A stretch of DNA of 64,000 nt, from assembly GCA_023663025.1 (NCBI GenBank), contig JAMPIC010000010.1:9623-73622 (forward strand). Reading direction: 5' to 3'. Below the pieces are notes generated by a model that worked only from the letters and a program-made list of their open reading frames with translations, searched no databases and was not told where the DNA came from. The position numbers and the translations under genes were made by a program. How positions within the stretch are numbered: position 1 is the first letter of the stretch; every line of letters starts with the position of its first letter. Of the stretch, positions 1-7,846 are shown piece by piece. This DNA comes from Prevotella sp. GTDB lineage: Bacteria > Bacillota > Clostridia > Oscillospirales > Ruminococcaceae.

Positions 1-2
1 CG

Positions 3-890
3 GAATTTACCCGTCTTGCGGAAAATATCACTTTCCAAAATGAGCCTTTGTCGGAAATTAACGCAGACGCTCTCGCTTCGGCAATGGGTTCTGTTTACGG
101 TATCGGCGGGGAGAATTACCTTGACAATATGCGTAAAATCTGCGGGGAAATTTCACGTTCTCCAGAGCTGTCAAAAATTGCGCCGAACGTGCTGTACGCG
201 CTGTTTATGCGGTATCGGAAAAAGCTTACGGACAGCGAGGATTTTTCTCCGAATTTCAAGTCTGTACTGCGGAAAATCAATTACATTATCGACGTTGACA
301 ACGGCAAAAATCAAGCGGTTTACGAGGAGCATTTGGACGTGTACGAAAACCTGTGCGAGTGCTTTAAAAACTGCGATAAGCACCTTTGCGACGCGGGTTT
401 TGCCTGTATGTCAAACCTGTGCGAAAACGAGGCTTTGCCTTGGGAAAATTGCCCCGATTTTGAACGTCCCATTGAAATTGAATTGCGGCGGAAATATTTT
501 TCCTGTTTTCCAAACGGACTTGAGGACAACCCCGTTTTTGCCGCCGATGATATAGATATTGACGTCGGCGACATTGCGGCGTTTGAGATTTTTTACGACG
601 AAAAACTTCCGCCGAAATTAAGAATAATTGACGCGGCGGAAAAATTTCTCAACGAAAATTCAGAAGCTGCGGAGCAGTATTTAACGCTTATCGAAAATGG
701 CGAAACGGACAAGTGCATTAAAATTATTCACGACATAATCGAGCGGTCGGAAATAAATCCCGCGTTCATAAAGCCCGAAATGGTGAACCTTACAAACGCG
801 GTAATTATGGAGGAAGTCTGCAAAAATATCAGCGGCAGAATTAAGGCGGAATTGCTTGAATTTCTGCCGAAATTTAAAAAGGAGTGTTAA
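3..890 (+). CDS. Hypothetical protein, 5' truncated by window edge
   Basis: The reading frame is open from the left edge of the window to the stop at 890, so the real start lies outside; the TTG at 48 is inside this frame and is not a convincing start. About 295 residues are visible. The protein is acidic and probably helical, with scattered cysteines around its middle (CECFKNCDKHLC). No signal peptide or membrane segment is seen in the visible part. I do not recognise a family. It lies 2 bases upstream of the LRAT-like gene, whose ribosome site is inside its last codons, so the two are probably co-transcribed. A role in the same accessory module is inference. Confidence 0.6.
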   Translation, partial: EFTRLAENITFQNEPLSEINADALASAMGSVYGIGGENYLDNMRKICGEISRSPELSKIAPNVLYALFMRYRKKLTDSEDFSPNFKSVLRKINYIIDVDNGKNQAVYEEHLDVYENLCECFKNCDKHLCDAGFACMSNLCENEALPWENCPDFERPIEIELRRKYFSCFPNGLEDNPVFAADDIDIDVGDIAAFEIFYDEKLPPKLRIIDAAEKFLNENSEAAEQYLTLIENGETDKCIKIIHDIIERSEINPAFIKPEMVNLTNAVIMEEVCKNISGRIKAELLEFLPKFKKEC

Positions 891-892
891 TT

Positions 893-1594
893 ATGTACGA
901 TTTGGATATTTATGATGAGTACGAAAATTTTGAAGATGATGACAGCGGCGAGGACTTGTTTGATTACAATGACAAATTGAGCATTGCGGAAAATTTCAAG
1001 CGTTTCAGCACCGAATGGAAAAAGGGTATGCTGGAGCTTAACGATGTTTTTAACGACACGTTCAGAACGTTTGAGGAGTACGAGGAGGCTTTCGAGGACG
1101 ACCTTGCGGACGACCCCGAATTTATGCAGGACAGGATTGCTTTTAACGGCTACAGAATTTTCGCGGGAATGTGCGGAAACGCCGCCGCGACTATCGGGAA
1201 TTTTCTTGACGCGGCTTCGGGAATTTTAAACGGAAACAATCCGGCAATTCAAGTCCACGCGGAAAATTCCTCGGAACTGGAGCGTACTTACAAGCCCGGC
1301 GACCACCTTAAATTGAGCAGAGGCGTTTACACTCATCACGGCATTTACGCGGGGGACGGGACGGTTATTCACTACTCGCAGGGGTATGATGAAATCCCCG
1401 AAATAAGGGAAGTGCCGTTCTCGGAATTTGCGGGGATAAGCAAGGTTATGCTTGTGCCCGAAAGCGAAAGTCCGCTGAGATTTTCGGCAGACGAGGCAGT
1501 GCGGCGTGCAAGGTCGCGGCTTGGGGAGCAGAATTACAATCTCATTTACAACAACTGCGAGAATTTTGTGCGGTGGTGCAGGGCAGGGGGATAA
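893..1594 (+). CDS. LRAT-domain (NlpC/P60-superfamily) protein
   Basis: 233 residues. The ATG at 893 is preferred over the GTG at 884 because AAAAAGGAG ends about 8 bases before it. The N-terminal 120 residues are very acidic and unlike anything I recognise. The C-terminal part (about 133-230) looks like a lecithin:retinol-acyltransferase-type papain-like fold: KPGDHLKLSRG, THHGIYAG (His148/149), VIHYS (His160) and the hallmark NCENF with Cys222. These would form the His/Cys centre of an acyltransferase or thiol hydrolase. No signal peptide is seen, so it is probably cytoplasmic. Related bacterial proteins often occur in accessory regions, and their substrates are mostly unknown. It follows the partial unknown gene closely and precedes a leucine-rich-repeat gene that has its own promoter. 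Confidence 0.75.
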   Translation: MYDLDIYDEYENFEDDDSGEDLFDYNDKLSIAENFKRFSTEWKKGMLELNDVFNDTFRTFEEYEEAFEDDLADDPEFMQDRIAFNGYRIFAGMCGNAAATIGNFLDAASGILNGNNPAIQVHAENSSELERTYKPGDHLKLSRGVYTHHGIYAGDGTVIHYSQGYDEIPEIREVPFSEFAGISKVMLVPESESPLRFSADEAVRRARSRLGEQNYNLIYNNCENFVRWCRAGG

Positions 1595-1710
1595 TTCCCC
1601 CCTGTGTCCTTGCGGGACACCAAATTTTCCTACAGAAAAGCTATAATGAATATGTGATATTTTGACAAATTGTGCCGCAGATTTCTATATGATACCATAT
1701 ATGTATTATA

Positions 1711-1739
1711 TTGACGTCTAAAGAAATCCATGGTATAAT
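1711..1739 (+). promoter_or_regulatory. Sigma-A type promoter for the LRR gene
   Basis: TTGACG at 1711-1716 and TATAAT at 1734-1739 are separated by 17 bases, close to the vegetative consensus. The stretch ATACCATATATG just upstream and CCATGGTAT overlapping the spacer and -10 box are partly palindromic and could bind a regulator; that is inference. It lies 46 bases before the start of the LRR protein gene. Confidence 0.75.
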
Positions 1740-1784
1740 TAAATTAACACAATTTGTAAATTTTTAGGTAAAGGAGTAATAAAT

Positions 1785-3209
1785 ATGCCAAAAAAAGTAA
1801 AATTCCCGCTCGATATGGGAAACGAGATTTATGTCAGAACGCTTGACGAACTGCGAGAAAATTACAACAGCGAAAAGGTGACGGAGTATTTTCTAAACGG
1901 CAGGCTTGCGGTGTGGCTCAGCGACAGGTATTATGAGGAGGAAACCGCGCAGGTTCGGGAGCTTACGGAGCAGGACAGCAAGGATAATCTTGCGGCAAAA
2001 CTGGGTAAAATTTTCGGCGTTGAAATCGCGGACGAGGTTGACGTTGAGCTGCTGGAGATACGCCGCGAAAAGCTTGAAAAACTGCGGCTTATCACAAGCG
2101 ACGACAATATTCTTGACAATGCTGACAGTGTGGCATTTACGCAGGAAGATTTGGGCGACCTTTTGGACGAGGAAGTCAAAGTTATTTATCTTTGTGGGGA
2201 GAAATTCCGCGTGCCGCTGGGCGTGAAAAATATCCGCTATATCGGCGTAAATTCTCCCGTTATCGACTTCGGCGGAAAAAACGAAAGCGATTTTGAGGCA
2301 AGCGGTATCAGCTTTGAGGGGTGTGTTATTCCCCAAAGCGAAAAAAGCGCGGCGGACGAGGTTTGCACAAAAGCCGAAACTAAAGAATGGGACACTGCAA
2401 GGGGTCATTTGTGGTGGAAAAAAACAGAGCACCACGTTAAAACCGCAAGCGAACCCGAGGAGAATAATGACGTTTATGAGGAGGACGACGAGGACGATTT
2501 TACGGACGACGAATGCTTTGAATTTGATGTAAAGCGTGGCTGGGTCAAGCTGACGGACTATAACGGCGACGACAGCGTGGTAAAAATTCCCGATATTGTG
2601 AACGAGATAGACGACAGCGCATTTTCGGGCTGCTCTGCGGAAAAAATCATTATTCCCGACAGCGTGGAGAAAATAGGCGACAACGCTTTTGAGGATTGCG
2701 GCGATTTGGTGGAAATTGTCCTTCCCGACAGATTGAGGTGTTTCGGCACGCATGTATTTTCGGGCTGCGACAGCTTGAAAAGTATTGAATTGCCCACGGG
2801 TATTGATACAATCGGCGAGGAATGTTTTTCCAACTGCGCTAATCTTGAAAGGGTTATTCTGCCCGACAGCTTAGATGAAATCGGAGAAAACGCTTTTGAA
2901 TACTGCGGCTTTGAGGAGATAGAAATACCCGAGGACGTGACGGTTATCGGCGAGGGAGCTTTTCAATACTGCGAAAGTCTTGAAAAAATTAAAATACCCG
3001 AGGGTGTTACCTCAATCGGCGAGAATGCTTTCGCAGGCTGTTCAAGCCTTAAAAAAGTGTATCTTCCCGACACCTTGGAAAGCCTCGGCGAAAACGAGGA
3101 CGAGAGCGATGTATTCTGCGACTGCGAAGATGTGGTTGTTGAATACTGCGGCAAAAAATATAAATACGGTCAGCTTAAATCGCTGTATATAAAAGTCAAC
3201 TGTCAATAA
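1785..3209 (+). CDS. Leucine-rich repeat (LRR_5/BspA-like) protein
   Basis: 474 residues, start ATG with AAAGGAG upstream. Residues 1-100 resemble a conserved N-terminal segment found in other intracellular Firmicutes proteins of this kind; I cannot name it. A very acidic linker (about 225-245) follows. From about residue 265 to 455 there are roughly eight repeats of about 23 residues of the type IPDSVEKIGDNAFEDC, the Treponema/BspA-like LRR_5 pattern. There is no signal peptide or cell-wall anchor, so unlike classical BspA surface proteins it looks cytoplasmic. LRRs usually bind protein partners; the partner here is unknown. It is followed at 13 bases by a small Cys-rich gene and then a zinc-ribbon protein gene, probably one transcript from the promoter at 1711. 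Confidence 0.8.
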   Translation: MPKKVKFPLDMGNEIYVRTLDELRENYNSEKVTEYFLNGRLAVWLSDRYYEEETAQVRELTEQDSKDNLAAKLGKIFGVEIADEVDVELLEIRREKLEKLRLITSDDNILDNADSVAFTQEDLGDLLDEEVKVIYLCGEKFRVPLGVKNIRYIGVNSPVIDFGGKNESDFEASGISFEGCVIPQSEKSAADEVCTKAETKEWDTARGHLWWKKTEHHVKTASEPEENNDVYEEDDEDDFTDDECFEFDVKRGWVKLTDYNGDDSVVKIPDIVNEIDDSAFSGCSAEKIIIPDSVEKIGDNAFEDCGDLVEIVLPDRLRCFGTHVFSGCDSLKSIELPTGIDTIGEECFSNCANLERVILPDSLDEIGENAFEYCGFEEIEIPEDVTVIGEGAFQYCESLEKIKIPEGVTSIGENAFAGCSSLKKVYLPDTLESLGENEDESDVFCDCEDVVVEYCGKKYKYGQLKSLYIKVNCQ

Positions 3210-3222
3210 GGAGAAATTAACT

Positions 3223-3435
3223 ATGTCCACAAAAAACGCAAACCTGTCAATCCACAAATACTGCGCGTTCTGCAAATTTTGGTACGACCCCACGAATACA
3301 TACATCAGCCCAAAGTCGCCCCGTCAGCAGATCTGGGAGTACGACTATCTCGCGAAATGCAAGTGCCTAAAGAAAAGCCGCGAGACAAAAGGCGGCGAAA
3401 CTTGCAGCAATTTTCAGTGCAAAATTAATATGTGA
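3223..3435 (+). CDS. Small cysteine-rich hypothetical protein
   Basis: 70 residues with a good AAGGAG site 8 bases before the ATG. It has five cysteines, CAFC near residues 15-18, KCKC near 45-48 and a single C near 61, plus a nearby His, so metal binding (a small zinc ribbon) is plausible. I do not recognise the family. It sits between the LRR gene and the zinc-ribbon membrane protein and overlaps the possible upstream GTG start of the latter, so the three are likely translated from one message. Confidence 0.6.
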   Translation: MSTKNANLSIHKYCAFCKFWYDPTNTYISPKSPRQQIWEYDYLAKCKCLKKSRETKGGETCSNFQCKINM

Positions 3436-3446
3436 GGGCGGCGCGT

Positions 3447-4097
3447 ATGATATGTCAAAAATGCGGCAGTCAAATGAACGACGGTGCGGCGTTCTGCTCA
3501 AAATGCGGGACAATTGCAGGCGTGTCGTTAAAAAAGCCGTTTAAACCCGAGTACGGTAAAGCACCCGAATATGGCAAGCAACTTTCTCCAAATGATAATC
3601 TCGACCCTCATTACAAAAAAGTCGATTTGGCAGTGGGAATGCTGCGCTGGGCATTCTGCATATTGTGGATAATCGAGTGCTTTAAAGGCAACAGCGGAAT
3701 TATTGCTGCAATTGTGCTGGCTGCGCTGTGCATTTATTTCACATCGCTTATGGAAAAACTAATTATGCTGGGTTATGAATACCTGCGAATGAACCGCTTT
3801 CGGTGGGTGAAATACAGCTCCTACATAGACACCCGCGATTCCGAAACTATAGCGTATCTTTTGGAAAAACCGCTGTTCGCTCTCGGTATCGGCATAACCG
3901 TCCGCGAAAAATGTCCCTTTGGAAATATCGTTGATTTTGAATATCAAGGCAGAGAATACGGCGCGGCATTTGTCACCGAGGGCGGCAGTTATTTTATGAT
4001 TGTGTGCAATAATACCGCCGCAGATAAGTACGAAAAAATGTGCAAAGACGTGCCTTTTATCGTGTATAATATTCAAAACGTTCTGAAAAATTTGTAA
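3447..4097 (+). CDS. Zinc-ribbon domain membrane protein
   Basis: 216 residues from the ATG at 3447 (a GTG at 3432 would add five residues and overlap the previous stop). The N-terminus carries a zinc-ribbon, CQKCGSQMNDGAAFCSKCG, with two CxxC pairs. Two hydrophobic segments follow (about residues 65-110), then a soluble C-terminal domain of about 100 residues I do not recognise. Zinc-ribbon plus membrane proteins of this design are common in Firmicutes and mostly uncharacterised. It is the last gene of the LRR cluster and is followed immediately by a strong terminator. Confidence 0.7.
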   Translation: MICQKCGSQMNDGAAFCSKCGTIAGVSLKKPFKPEYGKAPEYGKQLSPNDNLDPHYKKVDLAVGMLRWAFCILWIIECFKGNSGIIAAIVLAALCIYFTSLMEKLIMLGYEYLRMNRFRWVKYSSYIDTRDSETIAYLLEKPLFALGIGITVREKCPFGNIVDFEYQGREYGAAFVTEGGSYFMIVCNNTAADKYEKMCKDVPFIVYNIQNVLKNL

Positions 4098-4100
4098 TTA

Positions 4101-4138
4101 AATCCCCTTGTGCTGTTTTTAACACAAGGGGATTTTTT
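4101..4138 (+). terminator. Rho-independent terminator
   Basis: Twelve-base stem AATCCCCTTGTG / CACAAGGGGATT with a ten-base loop, followed by TTTTTT. It closes the LRR / zinc-ribbon transcript. Confidence 0.9.
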
Positions 4139-4144
4139 AATTCT

Positions 4145-4692
4145 TAGATTTACAATATAAGTGCACCATAAAAAATAATGACACAAAAAGCAACTCATGA
4201 TATAATGGGAGTAACCACAACAACCCAAAACAAGAGGAGCAATTATACCCATTTTACCACAGAAGAGCGGGAATTGTCAAAAGTAATGAAAGCGCAAGGG
4301 TTCAGCGACCGTGCAATCGCAGCGGAATTCTCCCTAAACAGCTGAAAAAATTATGCGTTTCAAGTGGAAACACAAGAAATGCAAAGGCGAAGATAAACGG
4401 GACAAAATTCCCGATAGGACGTCAATTCATGAACGTCCCGCGGGGACGGGAATGAAGGTATTTTTCTGCGCCCCTTATTCGCCTTGGCAGAGGGGTACAA
4501 ACGAGAATACCAATGGTCTGCTCAGACAGTTTTTCCCGAAGGGCACTTCCTTTGCCGGCATTTCCGATGGGGAGCTTCAAGCTGTTGTTGACCTTATTAA
4601 CAACCGTCCCCGGAAACGTTTGGGCTTTCGTTCTACCGCTGAGTTGCTTCTTAACTTTTTGTGAATTTTGGTGCACTTGGGGTGTAAATCTA
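4145..4692 (+). mobile_element. IS30-family element, internally deleted, both ends intact
   Basis: The element is bounded by 24-base inverted repeats at 4145-4168 and 4669-4692 that match at 20 of 24 positions; the mismatches are a block of four in the middle. The inner core is AAGTGCACCA. Inside are a promoter-like ATGACA (4178) and TATAAT (4201) spaced 17 bases, the start of an IS30 transposase (HFTTEERELSKVMKAQGFS) and its end (SPWQRGTNENTNGLLRQFFP). The DDE core between them is missing. At 548 bases it is about half the usual length of an IS30 relative (about 1 kb). Because both ends survive, a related full-length element could in principle move it. A shorter relative lies at 61039-61200. 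Confidence 0.85.
4250..4664 (+). pseudogene. IS30 transposase remnant
   Basis: The N-terminal helix-turn-helix start (HFTTEERELSKVMK...AAEFSLNS) runs from 4250 to a TGA at 4343. Coding potential resumes in another frame at 4353 with the basic segment and IPDRTSIHERPA, then jumps directly to VFFCAPYSPWQRGTNENTNG and ends with RPRKRLGFRSTAELL. Compared with intact IS30 transposases, the segment holding the first two catalytic aspartates is gone and only the NEN glutamate region remains. Two deletions and a frame change make it non-functional. Confidence 0.85.
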
Positions 4693-4763
4693 TCATCAAA
4701 CAAATTTTATGTAACCTTTTTCCCGTTCACGGCGTCTATAAAAGTGAAAGGAGGAACGAGCAG

Positions 4764-5309
4764 ATGAACGACAAAGAAACGATCCGCCTGCTGAAAAGCG
4801 GGAAAGTCCGAGGCTTGGAACTGCTTATGGACAAATACGCCGCCTATGTGGGAACGATAATCCGCCGAATAGTCCTGCCCGCCCTTTCGGAAAGCGACGT
4901 CGAAGAGCTTGCTGCGGACGTGTTCACGGCGGTGTGGCGGAAGCCCGAAGCAGTCACGGCGGAAAACGTCAGACCCTACCTTGCGGCGGCGGCGCGGAAC
5001 AAGGCTTTGAGCCGTCTGCGTACCGCAAAGGAATGGCAGCCGTTGGAGGACGAAACGCTGACGACGGCGGGGGACATTGAAAAGGAAACGGACAAGCTGC
5101 TCCTTGCGGAGGCTTTGGCGTCGGCTCTGAACGAACTTGACGGCTCGGACAGGGATATTCTTGTGGGGACGTACTACTACTGCCGCAGCGTCAAGGAAAC
5201 CGCCGAAAAGCTGGGCATTACGCAGGAGGCGGCAAAAACGCGGCTTTTTCGGGCGCGGGCGCGTCTGAAAAAAATACTTACGGAAAGAGGTATAGTTTAT
5301 GAAGATTGA
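4764..5309 (+). CDS. ECF-type RNA polymerase sigma factor
   Basis: 181 residues from the ATG at 4764, chosen because AAAGGAGG ends 9 bases before it; the frame is open further upstream into the IS30 end, but without a ribosome site. Region 2 is seen in LMDKYAAYVG...ESDVEELAADVFTAVWRKP. Region 4 is the helix-turn-helix RDILVGTYYYCRSVKETAEKLGITQ...RLFRARARLKKIL. It directs transcription of a small regulon in response to a signal. The downstream gene overlaps by 11 bases and looks like its membrane anti-sigma partner. Its usual promoter region may have been replaced by the IS30 relic, whose right end stops only 71 bases before the start. Confidence 0.88.
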   Translation: MNDKETIRLLKSGKVRGLELLMDKYAAYVGTIIRRIVLPALSESDVEELAADVFTAVWRKPEAVTAENVRPYLAAAARNKALSRLRTAKEWQPLEDETLTTAGDIEKETDKLLLAEALASALNELDGSDRDILVGTYYYCRSVKETAEKLGITQEAAKTRLFRARARLKKILTERGIVYED

Positions 5310-6303
5310 TTTTTACGATTTATTTTCCCTGCATACTCCGGAGGATTTTCCCGAAGAGGGGACGGACAACTGCATCACCGCCGCCGTTAAGAGCAGGGTG
5401 GCGGAGCGGATTTCCGCCAAAAAGCGCAAGACCGTCCGCGTGGGCAGGATAGGCAAAATTTTCCTCTCGGCGGCAACGGCGGCTGTTATTTTGGTGACGG
5501 GTACTCTTGCGGCATCCGCGCTGGGATTTATCGACCTTGAAAGAATTTTCGGAAGTAGGTTCAACGGCGGATTTGAAAATATGGAAAACATTTCCGCAGT
5601 GCCGCAAACCGTTGTTACAACAGGGGACGACAGGCTGTCAATGAGCGTTCTCGGTATGGCGGGTACGTATAACGAGGCAATTGTTACTGTCGAGGTCAGA
5701 CGTAACGACGGCGGTACGTTTCCCGAAAATATTATTCTTGACGACGTGAACGTTGAATGCGATGGTTTGGCTGTCTTTTGCAAAGAAACGGTACCCGTTT
5801 TTTCGGACGGTACTTCCGCGGTATTTTGTTTTACATTAGACGGTTTGTCGGGCGGTAAAATTGCGGGCAACGACTGCAAAATAATTATTACGGACATTAA
5901 GGACTATACGGATTACACAATAAAAGACGTTATAATTGAGGGCGAATGGTCTGCGGCTTTTACCTTGGACTACAACAGCGAATACCGTACATTGGAAACG
6001 GATAATATTAAAGCGGCTGAGGGATTTGTAATCACGGAAATAGGCTATTCCTCAATATCGCTTGACGTTTATTTTGACGGCTTTATTACGCAGTTTGACG
6101 AGACGGAACGTGGACTTTTGGAAAATATTTCAATTAATCTTGACAGCGGTGAAATTGTCGCACTTAACAAGGACAGAGGATACGGAACGTACAAAGACCC
6201 GAATGAAAATTATACCGCGCTTAGCTACAGCTTTGAAAAACCCGTTGATATTGACAGCATAGAAAGCATTACAATAGGAAACGCAGTAATTCCCGTAAAA
6301 TAA
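5299..6303 (+). CDS. Probable anti-sigma factor, DUF4179-like
   Basis: 334 residues, overlapping the sigma gene by 11 bases, which implies translational coupling. Residues 1-50 are cytoplasmic and charged, with a membrane segment at about 52-76 (IFLSAATAAVILVTGTLAASALG), then a large extracellular region rich in beta strands. This single-pass layout next to an ECF sigma factor is typical of DUF4179-type anti-sigma proteins, in which the N-terminus holds the sigma factor and the outer domain senses the signal. The assignment rests on layout and partial similarity, not on a strong motif. A bidirectional terminator follows immediately. Confidence 0.72.
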   Translation: MKIDFYDLFSLHTPEDFPEEGTDNCITAAVKSRVAERISAKKRKTVRVGRIGKIFLSAATAAVILVTGTLAASALGFIDLERIFGSRFNGGFENMENISAVPQTVVTTGDDRLSMSVLGMAGTYNEAIVTVEVRRNDGGTFPENIILDDVNVECDGLAVFCKETVPVFSDGTSAVFCFTLDGLSGGKIAGNDCKIIITDIKDYTDYTIKDVIIEGEWSAAFTLDYNSEYRTLETDNIKAAEGFVITEIGYSSISLDVYFDGFITQFDETERGLLENISINLDSGEIVALNKDRGYGTYKDPNENYTALSYSFEKPVDIDSIESITIGNAVIPVK

Positions 6304-6307
6304 CAAA

Positions 6308-6345
6308 AAGGCATTGCCAATTAACGGCAATGCCTTGAATTTTTA
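6308..6345. terminator. Bidirectional terminator between anti-sigma gene and degV
   Basis: Stem AAGGCATTGCC / GGCAATGCCTT with a short loop. It is followed by TTTTT on the plus side and has CTTTTTG on the minus side, so it can serve both converging transcripts. Confidence 0.85.
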
Positions 6346-7212
6346 TCAATCTTTCCCCTTAAAGAACGCCCCCACAAGGTCGGGACCCGCGTTTGCCGCG
6401 ATAACGCCGCCTATTCTGAAAGACATTTCCGGCGGGTAGCCCAGCTTTTTGGTAAGCTCCTTGGCAAGCTCACGCTCCTGCTCGTCGTTATCGGCGTATA
6501 CAAGGCAGTAGGGGGTTTGGGGGATTATTCTGTTTGCGGTAATCTCCACGACTTTCGGCACGACAGCCTTGTCCCCACGCACCTTCGCGTCGGTGGTGGA
6601 AACGCCCTTTTTTATCTGTATCACGGGGCGCAGACCCATAAGCTCCCCCACGAAAGCGGCGGCGGTGCTGACCCGTCCCGAACGCTTTACAAATTCAAGT
6701 GTGTAGCAGCCGAAGTGTACCTCCGCGCTTGCAAGCCAGTCCTGCATATAGGCGATGACCTCCTCGGCGGACGCGCCTTTGGCAATTTTTTCCGCAGAAC
6801 GTATCAGAGGGTAGCCGTAAACCCCCGTGTAGTTCCCCGAATCAATAACATGTACGCTGAACTTGCCCTTTGCTTCGGGGTACTCCTCAAAAAAGCTGTC
6901 AACCGCCATAACCGCGTTGCTGTAAGTCGCCGAGCCGAGAGAGGCTATCGCAACGTAAATCAAATCCTCATAGCCTTGGTCGAAGTATTCCTTGTACAGC
7001 TCCACAAACTCAAAGGCGGTGATCTGCGCGTGGGTGGGGAAGTCCTTTGAAGCTTTCAGCATTTTGTAGTATTCGAGATTGTCGTAATCCCGGTCGTAGA
7101 ACGACTTGTCCCCCAGCGTGATAGGGAAACGGAGTATGCGTATGTCAAATTTTTCCTCCAGCTCCTGCGGAATGTCCGAAGCCGAATCCGTCATCAGTTT
7201 AATTTTGCTCAT
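6346..7212 (-). CDS. DegV family fatty-acid-binding protein
   Basis: 288 residues. The ATG at 7212 is chosen because AAAGGAAAC lies just upstream and the protein then begins MSKIKLMTDSASDIPQ, the usual DegV start; the longer open frame runs into a dispersed repeat. DegV/FakB proteins bind fatty acids and hand them to the FakA kinase for phospholipid synthesis. Visible family features are the TDSASDIP N-terminus, the FPTHAQITAFEF segment, and the SLGSATYSNAV and FVKRSGRVSTAAAFVGELMGLRP regions. No FakA gene is nearby, so its partner must be encoded elsewhere if it acts in that pathway. Confidence 0.9.
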   Translation of the reverse strand: MSKIKLMTDSASDIPQELEEKFDIRILRFPITLGDKSFYDRDYDNLEYYKMLKASKDFPTHAQITAFEFVELYKEYFDQGYEDLIYVAIASLGSATYSNAVMAVDSFFEEYPEAKGKFSVHVIDSGNYTGVYGYPLIRSAEKIAKGASAEEVIAYMQDWLASAEVHFGCYTLEFVKRSGRVSTAAAFVGELMGLRPVIQIKKGVSTTDAKVRGDKAVVPKVVEITANRIIPQTPYCLVYADNDEQERELAKELTKKLGYPPEMSFRIGGVIAANAGPDLVGAFFKGKD

Positions 7213-7264
7213 AATGTTGTTTCCTTTCATTTTTATTTTTAATTTTGGGGTTTTAATAATATTT

Positions 7265-7337
7265 GTAGGGCGGGGGCTTGCTCCCGCCTGTTGTACCAAA
7301 CGTGTGTTTCCAAGGCGGGAGCAAGCCCCCGCCCTAC
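7265..7337. repeat. GC-rich palindromic dispersed element, copy 1
   Basis: Two 24-base arms at 7265-7288 and 7314-7337 are perfect reverse complements and flank a 25-base loop. The arm core is GGCGGGAGCAAGCCCCCGCC. It lies between degV and trmL and could fold in RNA or act as a mobile REP/MITE-like element. Related copies are at 14376-14470 and 42594-42618. Confidence 0.85.
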
Positions 7338-7343
7338 GGTAAT

Positions 7344-7838
7344 TTATTTCCAGTTATATTTTGTAAGTTTCCCCTCTGCCGCAAGGTCGGGGAAATCCCA
7401 TTGCCGCAAAACCTCGTACACCGCAATTGCCACGGAGTTTGACAGGTTAAGACTTCTCAAACGGGGGCGCATAGGTATCCGCAGACAGGCGTCGGGATTT
7501 TGGGCAAGAAGCTTTTCGGGCAGACCCGCGTCCTCACGCCCGAAAATAAGGTAGCAGTTGTCGGGGAAGCTCACGCCGCTGTATGTATTTTTCCCTTTCG
7601 TGGTGAAATAATAGAAATTCCCCGAATTTTTCGAGAAAAAGTCCGCCAAATTGTCATAATAGGTAATATCCAACTCATTCCAGTAATCCAGTCCCGCACG
7701 TTTCAGATTTTTGTCCGTAACCTCAAAGCCGAGGGGTCTCACAAGGTGCAGCCTCGCCCCCGTAACCGCGCAGGTTCGGGAAATATTCCCCGTATTTTGG
7801 GGAATTTGCGGTTCAACCAAAACAATGTTAATATTCAT
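7344..7838 (-). CDS. trmL: tRNA (cytidine(34)-2'-O)-methyltransferase
   Basis: 164 residues starting MNINIVLVEPQIPQNTGN, with the ATG at 7838 preferred over an upstream in-frame start. It is a SPOUT-class enzyme that methylates the ribose of the wobble base C34/cmnm5U34 of leucine tRNAs. Family marks are PQIPQNTGNISRTC at the N-terminus, LIFGREDAGLP in the middle, and the C-terminal trefoil-knot segment IPM...RSLNLSNSVAIAVYE that binds S-adenosylmethionine. The length is typical of TrmL. It lies 8 bases downstream of the pyridoxamine kinase gene and probably shares its transcript. Confidence 0.92.
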   Translation of the reverse strand: MNINIVLVEPQIPQNTGNISRTCAVTGARLHLVRPLGFEVTDKNLKRAGLDYWNELDITYYDNLADFFSKNSGNFYYFTTKGKNTYSGVSFPDNCYLIFGREDAGLPEKLLAQNPDACLRIPMRPRLRSLNLSNSVAIAVYEVLRQWDFPDLAAEGKLTKYNWK

Positions 7839-7846
7839 TTCACACC

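Noticed and set aside
4668..4763. N-terminal extension of the sigma factor starting in the IS30 end
   Set aside because: The extension has no ribosome site and comes from element DNA; the ATG at 4764 with AAAGGAGG is clearly better.
7213..7299. N-terminal extension of DegV reading through the GC-rich repeat
   Set aside because: It encodes repeat-derived AGASPRPT and precedes the normal DegV start that has its own ribosome site.
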